From positions 16,883,001 through 16,947,000 of the forward strand of contig NC_083380.1 in NCBI RefSeq assembly GCF_031755915.1: a stretch of DNA of 64,000 nt, read 5' to 3'. Under the pieces are notes generated by a model. That model did no database searches. It worked only from the letters and a program-made list of their open reading frames with translations, and was not told the DNA's origin. Of this stretch, positions 24,869 to 35,128 are shown one piece after another. The stretch is from Ziziphus jujuba. Taxonomy: Eukaryota; Streptophyta; Magnoliopsida; Rosales; Rhamnaceae. Within the stretch, counting starts at the first letter, position 1; each line of letters opens with the position of its first letter. Position numbers and translations under genes: made by a program.

Positions 24869-25264
24869 TATAACAGTCCAGTCCACCCGCATGAGATATT
24901 GTCCACTTTGACATTGCGGAATCCTCTTACGATCCACCCTTCACGGGTTTAAAACGAGTCTCAAGGGAAAGGTATCCACAGTCCCTTATAAGGCATGCTT
25001 CGTTCCCCTTTCTAACTGATGTGGGACTTTACAATCGACCCCCCTTGGGGTCCAGCATCATCGTTGGCACACTGATCCGGATACTGGCTCTGATACCAAC
25101 TATAACAGCTCAGTCCACACGCATGAGATATTGTCCTCTTTGGGCTTGAGGAATTCTCTTATAACCCAGCCCTCAAGGTTTTAAAAGGTCTCTCAAGGGA
25201 AAGGTATCCACAACCCTTTATAAGGCATGCTTCGTTTCCATTTCCAGCCGATGTGGGCTTCACA
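24869..25264 (-). mobile_element. Complete TRIM retrotransposon, 396 bp
   Basis: Two similar LTRs, 24869-25033 (165 bp) and 25101-25264 (164 bp), share GCATGAGATATTGTCC, GGGAAAGGTATCCACA, TATAAGGCATGCTTCGTT and GATGTGGG. The 67-base interior holds a minus-strand PBS TGGTATCAGAGC (25087-25098) and a purine tract (CCCCTTGGGG on plus, 25041-25050). The perfect TSD GTTTT flanks it (24864-24868, 25265-25269). There is no coding capacity; mobilisation would need enzymes from another element. It inserted into the inner end of the Mutator-like element's right TIR. Confidence 0.93.
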
Positions 25265-25483
25265 GTTTTATATTTATTTTTCTCTCAAAATAATTTTAGA
25301 AAATAGAAGAAAATCCAAAACAATTAATTTCTTGATCATATGAGCAGCAGGTGAGATGATTTGAACGATTTCTATGTGGTTTTCACGGAACTGGTAACAG
25401 GGGTATTAAGTGTGAAAATATTTTTTACGGCCACCTAGGTGAAAACTCAGTGAAATTAGAGGGCACCAAAGTTTACTTTGATC
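25265..25483 (-). repeat. Right terminal inverted repeat of the Mutator-like element
   Basis: Reverse complement of 11424-11640 with moderate divergence; the inner few bases of the arm lie beyond the TRIM at about 24845-24868. Confidence 0.8.
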
Positions 25484-25492
25484 AAACTAAAT

Positions 25493-27936
25493 ATATATAA
25501 ACCCATAAAATAATGACATCTCATCTTGCCATATTACTTTTTTCTTTGGTAAATAACTTGATGTGTCTAAAAAAATGCTATGTTTTTTTATGGTAGTAAG
25601 ATTAATGTCATGTTATTGTCACATAGTTGGTCAATAAAGTTGGTATATATATATATATATATATATATCTTATGGTATATATATATATATATATATCTTA
25701 TTCCCATAACATTGTTGTTATAATAATATTAGAGTTACAAAAATAATCATGATGAAAGATGTGACAATATTTAATTAATTTATTTTTTTTATTTATTTAT
25801 CTATTTAAGGATACACTTATTTATATTTAGATGTTATAAATATGCCAACTAATAATATTCTAATATATGTAATTTAGTAAATAATTTAGTAAATATTTTG
25901 GTGCTTATAGCATTACAATAATATTATTTGAAATTTACTATATTCAAAAAAAAAATTATTATCTTATAGGCGAGCAAATAACTTTTACAATCGTAGGCAA
26001 GAATAATCTCCATCCCTAGTTGACTCCTTCTATTTCTTTTTCAGCTTTATCATTCATTTGCCTGCAAGATTCAATCAAAGTGGATCCTTTCCTCACCCTG
26101 CTTGATTGATAACATCATAGTAATCTTTCAAAAATAAAAAAATTAACATCTTAGTATTATTGTGTTCAATTATAGTAAAGTTACCAAAATATATTAAATT
26201 TATTTATCAAATGATGTGGCGAATGATATATCAATATTTAATTGATTTATTTATTCGATTCATATATTAATATTTAAATAATATTAATATGTTAATCAAT
26301 AATATATTAGCATGTGCCATTTAATAAATATTTTTTTTGTAAATATTTTAGTGCATGTACCATTGCTATATTGTGTTAATCTTATTTTAACTTCAAAAAT
26401 CCAGTTGATTTTTTTAAAAAAAAAAATTCACCTTTCTTTTTAAGGTAAATTCAATAAATTTATTTTCTAGTTATAATTTTTAGGAGTCAAGTAAAATTGA
26501 ATTAGTTAGTATGTTACTTACACTTATAATTAAAAGTTCGTAAATTTGAGATATCATAGAGGAGAAAAATTTGTTGTAAATGATAAAAAGTAGTTACAAT
26601 TTTTAGGGAAAAAAAACAAAAAACCTCCTAAACTATTTAAATAGTTACAAAAATAATCACTTAAAACTAGGTAAATAACAAATAACTCCTTGTAATGCAT
26701 AATATGTTGCAAACATTTTAGGACAAATTACCCTATTATGTTAACTATACTACTTAATCTTTATATTAAATTAATAAATGAAATGATAATATAATTAACT
26801 TCTTTTTTTACAGGACAATATGATTTTTTGTTTTTTTGGGAACAACAAATAATATGTTAACTAAAAATGTTATAAAACTAGACTTACCATAAAAGAAAGT
26901 ATGATTATGTTTCATAAAATTTTTGGCTACAATATTATATTATCCTTTTGAATAAACATACAGAAAATAAAAAGATTATGATAATCAAAATAACAATCAT
27001 AAAATGAGATGGTTCAAAATTATTTATGTATTTCTTTTAAATAATAATTATTTAATTTTCAAATTGTTAGAAAAAAATTATTATTTATCCAATATTATTT
27101 TGATAAATTATATATTTAATATTTAAATTTTACTTTCAAGCATGTACATGGCATTTAATTTTCTAAGGGAATCGTAGAAATTTAAATCATTATTGTCTTT
27201 ATTTTTAACTACTCATAATTTAGGTTATTATCTGTAAGGTAGCAGGATTTTTTGTTCTAATTCAATCCAAAATTTAATGTATTTAAAATAGGTTATATAT
27301 TTTAAAGGATTTGATGGATTGTAATGGAATTTCATAGATTTCATAAACAATTTATAATGATTCAACAAAATTTTTTGGATTAAAGTTGGATTTCATATTG
27401 ACAATTTTTTTTTACAATTTCACTATTAAAATCTTTTCAAATTCATTAAAATCCATCATTTTTTTAAAATCTTTTAAAATCAATGACTTTTTGAATACCA
27501 TTAGATTTCAAAAGAATTTTACGAAATCCTATTTGAATACATCTGAATTTTAATGGATTTTTATGAAATCCATTAAAATCTGAATTGAATATAATTGGAT
27601 TTATATAGACTCCTTTAAAATCTAAATTGAATACTTTTAAATTTTTAAATATTTTTAAAATCTTTACCTTAAAACTCTAGATTGAATACACCCTCTTATA
27701 GTTTAAGTAGTTTTATTTAAGGGAATTTTATCATTACATATCCTTAAACTATATCATTTTTTTATCAAATTGGTCCCCTTTTTTTTTTTTTTTTTGGTTG
27801 CAAAATTTATTCTCAAACTTGCCAAAATGTTATGCTGTTACTGCTCAATTTCATTTTTGTCAGAAACATACCATTAACCTCACTTGTGATGCATGCAATA
27901 TGCAATTTCAAAGGTAAAACATGTGTTTTTATGTTT
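25493..27936. other. AT-rich intergenic region with a degenerate MITE-like block
   Basis: No gene seen. AT microsatellites lie at 25645-25698. Between about 27240 and 27705 the sequence is built from repeated AAATCC / TTGAATAC / TTTTAAAATC phrases in both orientations and ends TTGAATACACCC, the look of an old hAT- or Harbinger-like MITE. Borders and a TSD could not be fixed. Poly-T occurs at 27778-27796. Confidence 0.5.
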
Positions 27937-27941
27937 CCCAC

Positions 27942-29460
27942 TGTTAGCCCCTTAAGCATTCCGGTAGGGACCAAGCATGGCGGCCATGAGACATGCTTGG
28001 GTCCTTGGTGTGCCTAGGTGGTTGGCACACGGCGTCGTTGTGGGAAAACAGAGCTGTGTGGGTTGCACGGCATGACGTAGCAAGGAAGACATTGGGTGGA
28101 GGCCTTGGGCATGGCACGGTGGTCCATGATGGACTTTGCATCGTGGGCAAACAAGACCTAGACCATATGTACACAAGGATGGCAAGGGCTGGATGAGCAG
28201 TCAATAACATATACAAGAAGGTGCATGTGACCGAGGGCCAAAGAAGGTGTGCATGTGCGAGCATGCATACGAGTTGCACCAAAGTGAGCATGACAAGCCA
28301 AAGAGGGTTGTGTCATGGTTCGTGGGCAGCAAATGAGGTTGCAACATGCAACAGCAAGCCTGAATGGATCCAAGGCAAGCGTGCGGAGACATGAAGCTGC
28401 TGGGTGCGAAGAGCCACTAAGTTGCACACATGCGATGGACAGCATGGCTGCTTGGTTATGCACGGGTTGGGCTACTAGAGACTGCCACGCACAAAGGGAC
28501 AAGAGGGCCATGATTTTCGGGGTCGCCAAGCACTAGATGCGGATAAGGTTGGTTGATTGTTGGATAAGCTTCATTTCAAAAATTGGACTAAGATAATGGA
28601 TAGGCCGGATTTTGAAATGTGGCTAAGTATGGATTGGCCAAAATTCAAAAGGTGGTTGCAAGCCTTGATAAGAGGAGATGCAGGAGGGTTGAAAGTAAGT
28701 TTGAATTCAAAAGAGATGAATTTAAATTCAGATGGACTTGAGTTGAATTCAAAAGGATGAGGATATGGCTAAAGAGGACACGTGGAATGGATGGACACAT
28801 GACATGTGGCAGGTGGTTATGAGGTAGATAACTACCAAAGCTAGGTGTCGCGAGGACACTGGTTCGAAGTCCTGCACAAATAGGAGAGTAAGTTGTGATC
28901 CTAACAACTAGGGATGAGGATTAGTTGTAATCCTATGCAACTAGAGATGCTAGTCGCACTCTACTTGTATATATAAGAGTAGAAATAGGAGCATGAGACA
29001 TCAACCTCATAATTCAACCTAGTAGAGAAAGAGACTATGGTGATCCATGTGTGATAGGGCTTTGTAATATTTGTTTTCTTGAGTTAATGAAAAAAAAGTT
29101 GAGGCAGGGGAGTAACCTCGTAAATGCTGTGAGTCCTTTATGATTGCTTATACACTGTGTGTGTGTGAGAGTGTGTGGTGAAGCATATTTGACCCTCGGA
29201 TTGTGTAGTTGTGTGAGTGTGCTTGGTGGTGGTGCACGAAACCTCGAGACGGACTTCAAATATTCAAAGGTAGGCCAAGGTTGGAGCCTCGGGCCAAGAG
29301 AGAGTGCATAGGTGGTGCATTCATTCCACTGTGACATTCTATTATTCCGTTGTGCAATGGCGTGCAAGTTGTGCACGTGGGGTTGGCTGACTAGAGTTGG
29401 TGGTGCTTTAGGTAGCACGGAGGCTAAAAAATTTTGGAAGAATTCCTCACCCCCGTGACA
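27942..29460 (+). mobile_element. Solo LTR, 1519 bp (copia-like)
   Basis: Begins TGTTAGCCCC, ends CCCGTGACA and is flanked by the perfect TSD CCCAC (27937-27941 and 29461-29465). It is much richer in G+C than its neighbours. A TATA-like TATATATAAG lies near 28971, followed about 110 bases later by TTGAGTTAATGAAAAAAAA, consistent with U3-R promoter and polyadenylation signals on the plus strand. The family is uncertain; 'copia-like' rests only on the TGTTAG start and LTR size. Several open frames inside (for example 27944-28291 minus) resemble no known protein and follow from the higher G+C. Confidence 0.85.
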
Positions 29461-29755
29461 CCCACCCACTAACATATCTCTTCTCTCTCTTTATTCTTGT
29501 ATAATATTTTGTCATCATTGATAATAGATAATGTATAAAACTTACAGAGAAGAAAATTTTAAACAATATTTTTTTTTTGTGAAAAATATTTAAACAATAT
29601 TCTGTTAATTATTTTGCAATAAAAGAATTATATAAAGTAAAAGTAATAATGATAAAAATAAAAAAAGAGTAAAAGTCATGAAAAATAAAATATATTTTTT
29701 TAAAATGTGTATCTAAAAAAATATTCAACAAAAAATAGAAATCCATATACAACAA

Positions 29756-29798
<43 letters not shown>

Positions 29799-29971
29799 TA
29801 TTTGTCAAATTGAAGACATACCCGTAACCCCCACATCACAGAAACGTCAATTTTTATCCCCAAAAAAAAAAAACAAATCCAAAACGTTAAATCGTCTAAT
29901 TGAAGATATACCCAGAATCTCCACCAACAACAAAACGTCAATTTTTGTGTGTATATATATATATATATATA

Positions 29972-30131
29972 CAGTCCGTCTATGGTGCGGACAATCCTCA
30001 TGCGGACCACAGTATTGGTGACGGTTTTTCATAGTATTAGTGACGATTTTTTAAAAAACCGTGGTTAATACTATGAAAAACCGTCACTAATACTGCAGTC
30101 CTCATACGGACCGTCCTCACCATAGAATTTC
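29972..30131. mobile_element. MITE-like perfect-arm hairpin, about 160 bp
   Basis: A near-complete inverted repeat: the left arm holds CTATGGTG, CCTCATGCGGACC, CAGTATTGGTGACGG and TTTTTCATAGTATTA, and the right arm holds their complements in reverse order (CCGTCACTAATACTG, GTCCTCATACGGACC, CACCATAG). Arms of about 75 bases meet in a short T/A loop near 30050. It is flanked on both sides by AT microsatellite DNA, fitting insertion at TA. Confidence 0.85.
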
Positions 30132-30387
30132 GATATATATATATATATATAACAAACAAATGTTAAGTTGAACATATACCTAGAACAACAAAGCACGCAT
30201 CAACACCATTATCAGAACCACTCGCCTCCAAAAGGTAATCTCTATCTCTCTCTGTCTCTCTTTCCTTTTTTTTTTTTTTTGTGATTTTATTACTGATCCA
30301 TTGCTATTTGATTTCTTTTAAGTGTGAATTTATTCAAAAAGAGGATTAGTTAATATTAAATAGAAGTTTGATGGATCCTTATCTAGC

Positions 30388-30519
30388 TCACAACTTTTTG
30401 ACAAACAGAACCATCTTCTTTTGGGTGGGAGACATGGTTGTAGGCATTTCATTACAATAATCAAAATCCACTTCACAAATCATTTTCAAGAAGTCCTCCA
30501 AACCCAAATTGCGAACCAT
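30388..30519 (-). CDS. Coding-looking fragment, not recognised
   Basis: A 43-codon minus-strand frame from ATG 30519-30517 to TGA reads MVRNLGLEDFLKMICEVDFD and continues YCNEMPTTMSPTQKKMVLF. Its composition is protein-like (balanced polar and hydrophobic residues, few low-complexity runs), unlike the surrounding AT-rich sequence. I see no convincing flanking exons. It may be a relic exon or a captured fragment. Confidence 0.25.
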   Translation of the reverse strand: MVRNLGLEDFLKMICEVDFDYCNEMPTTMSPTQKKMVLFVKKL

Positions 30520-31149
30520 GGTCGAAACCTAACCTGTTTGGATATTGCGATCTGTTGAGATTTGGCAAAATTAGCATGTGGGATTTATTTCTCACATTGA
30601 GATGAAACAAACGCCATAAGAATCGCTGGAATCTATTGCTGGAATAAGTAGATACTGATGGATCAAAAGATGGATTGCTTGACCCGTTAGATCAAATCAG
30701 ATCGACCTTTGGGGTAATTTTTCTCTTCCAAATTGTCCAAGAAAGTGATAAAACAATGTAAAAAAATGTATTTACCCTTGGAACTGTTCATCATTTGCGT
30801 GACACCTGAGCTTCAAACGAAAATATGACTTAGAGACTAACATTGTTTAATAACTCGCAATGATAATATTGTTTAGCAAGTTCTGGGATGAATTTTCCAA
30901 AAAAAAAAATATTAGGACTAGTTTGTAAATTTTGATATTGTTTAATAACTCGCAATGATAATAATTCATAATTAATTTACTCAATTTGTTTTTACAAATA
31001 TATGATTGTATCAACTATTTTCAACTTATTTATTATTTATTTATTCATTTATTTTGATATTAAGGGCGGTGGAATTTGAATCATGAATAGAGGGTTATTC
31101 TTAAGCAAACCAAAATAGAATATATATATATATATGTGTGTGTGTGTGA

Positions 31150-31348
31150 AAAATGGTATTTGTTACCAGTGGTGATATTCACTAGTGGAAACCATGTATA
31201 TATATATAAGTTATACGTAGGAATTTAATTTTTTAAAAGTTAAAATTAATTTAAATATAACCAATAACTATTTAACATGTAAGCAAAGGTTCCACTGCTG
31301 ATGTTCACCGGTGGTGACAAATAGCAATGGTGACAAATAGTACTGCTC

Positions 31349-31350
<2 letters not shown>
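31150..31350. mobile_element. Second MITE-like inverted repeat, about 200 bp
   Basis: The left arm TATTTGTTACCAGTGGTGAT with ..CTAGTGGAAACC (31158-31192) pairs with the right arm GGTTCCACTGCTGATG..CACCGGTGGTGACAAATA (31288-31323). The arms flank an AT-rich centre with AT/TA runs. The sequence differs from the 29972 element, so it is a separate family. A GT microsatellite follows on each side (31134-31148, 31365-31384). Confidence 0.75.
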
Positions 31351-31385
<35 letters not shown>

Positions 31386-32914
31386 ATAAAGTTTTAATCT
31401 AGTAAACTATTTAGCTCACTTTATGATGTATGATATTAATGTGGTGCAATATTAAATAAGGATAGAAAAGAAAATACAAAAACTTTTTAATTTTCTTAAA
31501 CAAACATTATTGTTAGTGATACAACATATGACAATTTAATGTACCACTATTAAGAGTTCATTTTTCCTCACTAAATTTTTAGTCTTAAAATATAAAAATA
31601 AAAATAAATGTTATAAATTAATATTGTAATATACTATTTATTGATTTTACCTCTAGTTAGTCAAAAATAAGATCACTTAGGTAACCTATTAAATTATTAC
31701 TGTATATATTACTATGTATGTATACACCTATATATTAAAGGTACAATTAAATTGCATTTAAACACCAGATATATCCTTAATTTTTTTTTTCGGTAACTAA
31801 GTGAACCCTTTGTTTTTTTTTTTTATTATTATTTAATTATACATTATTAACACATTAAAATATACAGTTTTGATATTATAAAATGTTCTATGAACAACTT
31901 ATAAACATTACCTTGTCGTGTTAGCTTTCATACAAGATAAAATGTTTCATTCAAATTAATCAAAGTAAAAGTCTTTGTGGGAAATGTTAGTGATAATATC
32001 CATACTCATTGGTATATTAAAAAAAAAAAAAAAAATCCATACTCCTTCATATATGGGATCTTTATTTAAAATATCCAATGATAAAAAAAAATAAAAAATA
32101 AAAACATTCAATCAACCACTAATAGCAGTTATAATATACAATATGATTTTATGTTTTCACAAATGAAGTATTTATCTTTAAAAAAAAAAAAAAATTCTCA
32201 TCTGTGTAGCAGATAGGTCAATAATAAAAGCCATTGTTTTCTTAAAAAAATTATCCAAGTTTTAATTTCCATCCCAATATCAACAAATAAATAAATTTTC
32301 ACATTTTTGTTTTTTTTCCATTTATATGAGAAAAAGAAAGAGAAAGAGAAAGAAATAACTTATCCATTTATATGAGAAAGAGAAACAGAACAACAAAATC
32401 AAATTGAAATGTTTTTGCCAATGGATTAATAGAAGTGGATCCTATCTTATAGGAGAGATGGGAACTGTACTTCTGAAAAGTCCACCTCTTTGTGAGAGGC
32501 GTAGTACCCTAGATTTTTTGGAATTTGTGGTCTATGACATTAGTGGTTGGCTTCCTTTTTAAAAGGAAGGATGTGAGCCCGATGAGGTGGGGTTGCCTTC
32601 TTTGACTACATTCATTGGAAATGTCCACCTTTACACATTCCATGCACATCTTGTTCCTATAGGAAGATTACAAGTGGTTTAATTTGGCCGGAATCTTTTA
32701 CTTTTTCCATTAAAATCAATTTCTTTCTGTTTTTTTGGTTTGCCTGCAGTTATGGATAAAAAGCACAAAATTTACGGCAACTACATGGCCACCTCTAACA
32801 AAAATAAAGCTCCGTCGCCAGCATCCTGCAAAACTCAGATTTGAGCGATCCATTTCAAGACACCATCTTCTGTCACCATAAAATAAAAAAATTAAAAAAA
32901 AAAACAAGAAATAG

Positions 32915-32917
<3 letters not shown>

Positions 32918-32961
<44 letters not shown>

Positions 32962-32984
32962 TAGAGAGAGAGAGAGAGAGAGAA
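32918..32984. repeat. (GA)n microsatellite
   Basis: AG dinucleotide run interrupted once by GATAGATAG. GAGA tracts often lie in plant promoters, but this one is over 2 kb from the nearest start codon. Confidence 0.9.
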
Positions 32985-34400
32985 TGAAAACAAGATCCCA
33001 TCATAGTCAAGAATCTAAAGATATGATATGAAGGTCTAATTTTTTAAATTATGCTCAAGATAGAGAATATGCAATGGTGTCGAGAATGTGCAATGGTGTC
33101 ATCGTTTTATTAATTTACATTTAGTTTTGTAGGGTTTATTGATATAAATTATATTAATATTTGACTAATGAATAATAGTATATACCATTTTAACGTATCA
33201 TTTTAATTAATATTTTAATAGATTTTTAGTGTTTATAATAGTACTCTAATTTTTATATTATTTGCAAACTTATTAATTGCTCAATCACCTGTCAAATCTT
33301 TGCTGCCTCTTAATTTACAATCCAACCCTAAGAACATGAAGCATCAACTCTCAATACACATAAAAATTGTTCAGGTACCACAACAAAATATATTCGAACG
33401 TAAAACCAGTAAAAATATAGCTTCAAATTTTAGGATTCAAATCTTGATATAATTATGAACTTTTCAAGACACACACAAAAATAATACTAATAATTATGAA
33501 CCTTTTTTTTTCCAGTTATTAATTATGAACTTCCTTTATTAGTAAGCAAAATATGATTAGGTGACAACCACCATAACTCTCACATCAATTAATATTAAAA
33601 CTAAAAATCTATTAAAGAAAGTATCAACATTTAAAATTTGCTATATTATTATTATTATTATTTTTGCTTCAGGTGCTATATTACTTTATACATTAAGGAG
33701 ATAGTTCCCCAAAAATCAAATTTATATATATTTTATATATATAGTATTTTTTTTTTATTGGAGATTCTCTTATATACTATATTAATTACATTATTAAAAT
33801 GAATAATATAGCATAGGTCGGTCTTAATCATAGGTCAAAGAAAAAAAAAAAGAAAAAAAAAAAGAGGGTGATGGGTCGGTCTTATTATTATTATTATTAT
33901 TTTTTATTTTGACAAATTAGGTGGATTTTATTGAATATATGTAATTTCTTTTTCTTAATGTTACCATCATTATATTCATGGATTGAATTGTAAACTTTTC
34001 ACAGGCTTTACCCTCAATCTGTCCACTACATTTCCAACTTTTTATGACATTTCACAAAATCAAATATTTTTTTATTTTAGCGTGGGGATAGAAACTCAAA
34101 TCAAACTTTTTTTCTTTTGGGGTGAATAAAAACTCAAAATCAAACAAAGTTGAACGATGAGATTGGTGTTAAAGTCATTCTATCCAACATATGGAAACCC
34201 TTCAATTGGCATTTAAAGTCATACCCTACACCCTTTATTTAATCCTCTTGTCTTCTACAAGAACCTGCACTCTTACCATTTATAACCAAGATTTTCAAAT
34301 TGTTCAACTTGTTTGATATTGTCATGCAAGGACAACCAAGTTGTAAAACCATTGTTTCCAGTAACACCCAAATTTAACACTTCCAATATAATAATAATAA

Positions 34401-34575
34401 TAGCCAAAAATTGTTCTTTTTTTGGTGAATTAGCCAAAAAATCATTCTTTTTTTGTAAATAAATTAGCCAAAAAAAAGAGGACCTAATATTATTTTTTTT
34501 TTTTTGCATAACTAAAAAATTAGAAAAAAAAAATATTCATCTTTGGTTAATGAATTAGCCAAAAAATTATTCAAA
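34401..34575 (+). repeat. Short imperfect repeats of AATTAGCCAAAAA
   Basis: Four near-copies of TTAGCCAAAAA followed by T-rich ATTCTTTTTTTGGT-like sequence occur at about 34401, 34430, 34464 and 34554, giving an irregular array. Poly-T slippage and unit duplication are both possible sources. Confidence 0.65.
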
Positions 34576-35128
34576 TACATTGTTTTGCTACTTTTTTATT
34601 TTATTTTTATTTATGGGACCTATTATTATTATTATTTTTATTATTATTGTTTTCTTTCAATGAGGACCTAGTTATGCAAAAAAACAGAATGAGTTCTGCT
34701 ACACGTACATTGAACCACGTGTAAAGCACTATCTAGGTCAGGTATGTAGCCCAATCCTCTAGTCATGTACTTTTATATTCATAGCAAGCTCCGTACAATG
34801 ACCCACAAAAGTATTCTATCAAAACGACGTCGTATCTCTCTCTGTTTACCCGCCCCAAAGGATAGGAATAGAGACAGCAAACCCAACGACTGCCATGCCA
34901 GCAGCCAGATCCAAATTTCTTTGTTCTACGGGCCTCCCTCAGAATCTCTTTTCCCAGAAGCAATCAATCAAGAGAAAAATAAAAAAAAGAGAATAATATT
35001 TTTACACAGATTTTCACTTCCTTTCTATAAAACCGATTACGAATTTTCATATTAGAAAAATCTCCGTCTGATTTTTCTTTCTAATTCAGAATCTCTGTTT
35101 CTGAGTTTTCATATATCTTTTGGCTGAG

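Larger units (their letters stand above)
11424..25483. mobile_element. Mutator-like element with long TIRs, heavily interrupted
   Basis: The 9-base direct repeat AAACTAAAT flanks the whole interval (11415-11423 and 25484-25492), the TSD length expected for Mutator-like elements. The termini are inverted repeats: TAGCCAAAATGCACTTTAAT on the left corresponds to GATCAAAGTAAACTTTGGTG read inward from the right, and similarity continues for about 220 bases (for example AAATCATGTCATGTGCTGCT on the left against AAATCATCTCACCTGCTGCT on the right). Removing the retrotransposon and the TRIM leaves about 1.3 kb with no transposase, so it was non-autonomous. Its interior holds sequence resembling host genes (PP2C and a glycine-rich protein), which would make it a Pack-MULE. 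Confidence 0.82.
31351..35128. other. Intergenic region upstream of the ALMT gene
   Basis: No gene recognised. It contains many poly-A/T tracts, a (GA)n run at 32918-32984, ATT/TAT repeats (33640-33660, 33880-33900) and a short repeat array at 34401-34575. At 32410-32700 the sequence is less AT-rich and includes a palindrome around 32551-32570 (CTTCCTTTTTAAAAGGAAG), possibly an old insertion. Roughly the last 300 bases should hold the ALMT promoter and leader. Confidence 0.5.

Noticed and set aside
27944..28529. Overlapping open frames of 60-123 codons on both strands
   Set aside because: They lie wholly within the solo LTR at 27942-29460, occur in several frames at once and match no protein family; they reflect the LTR's higher G+C.
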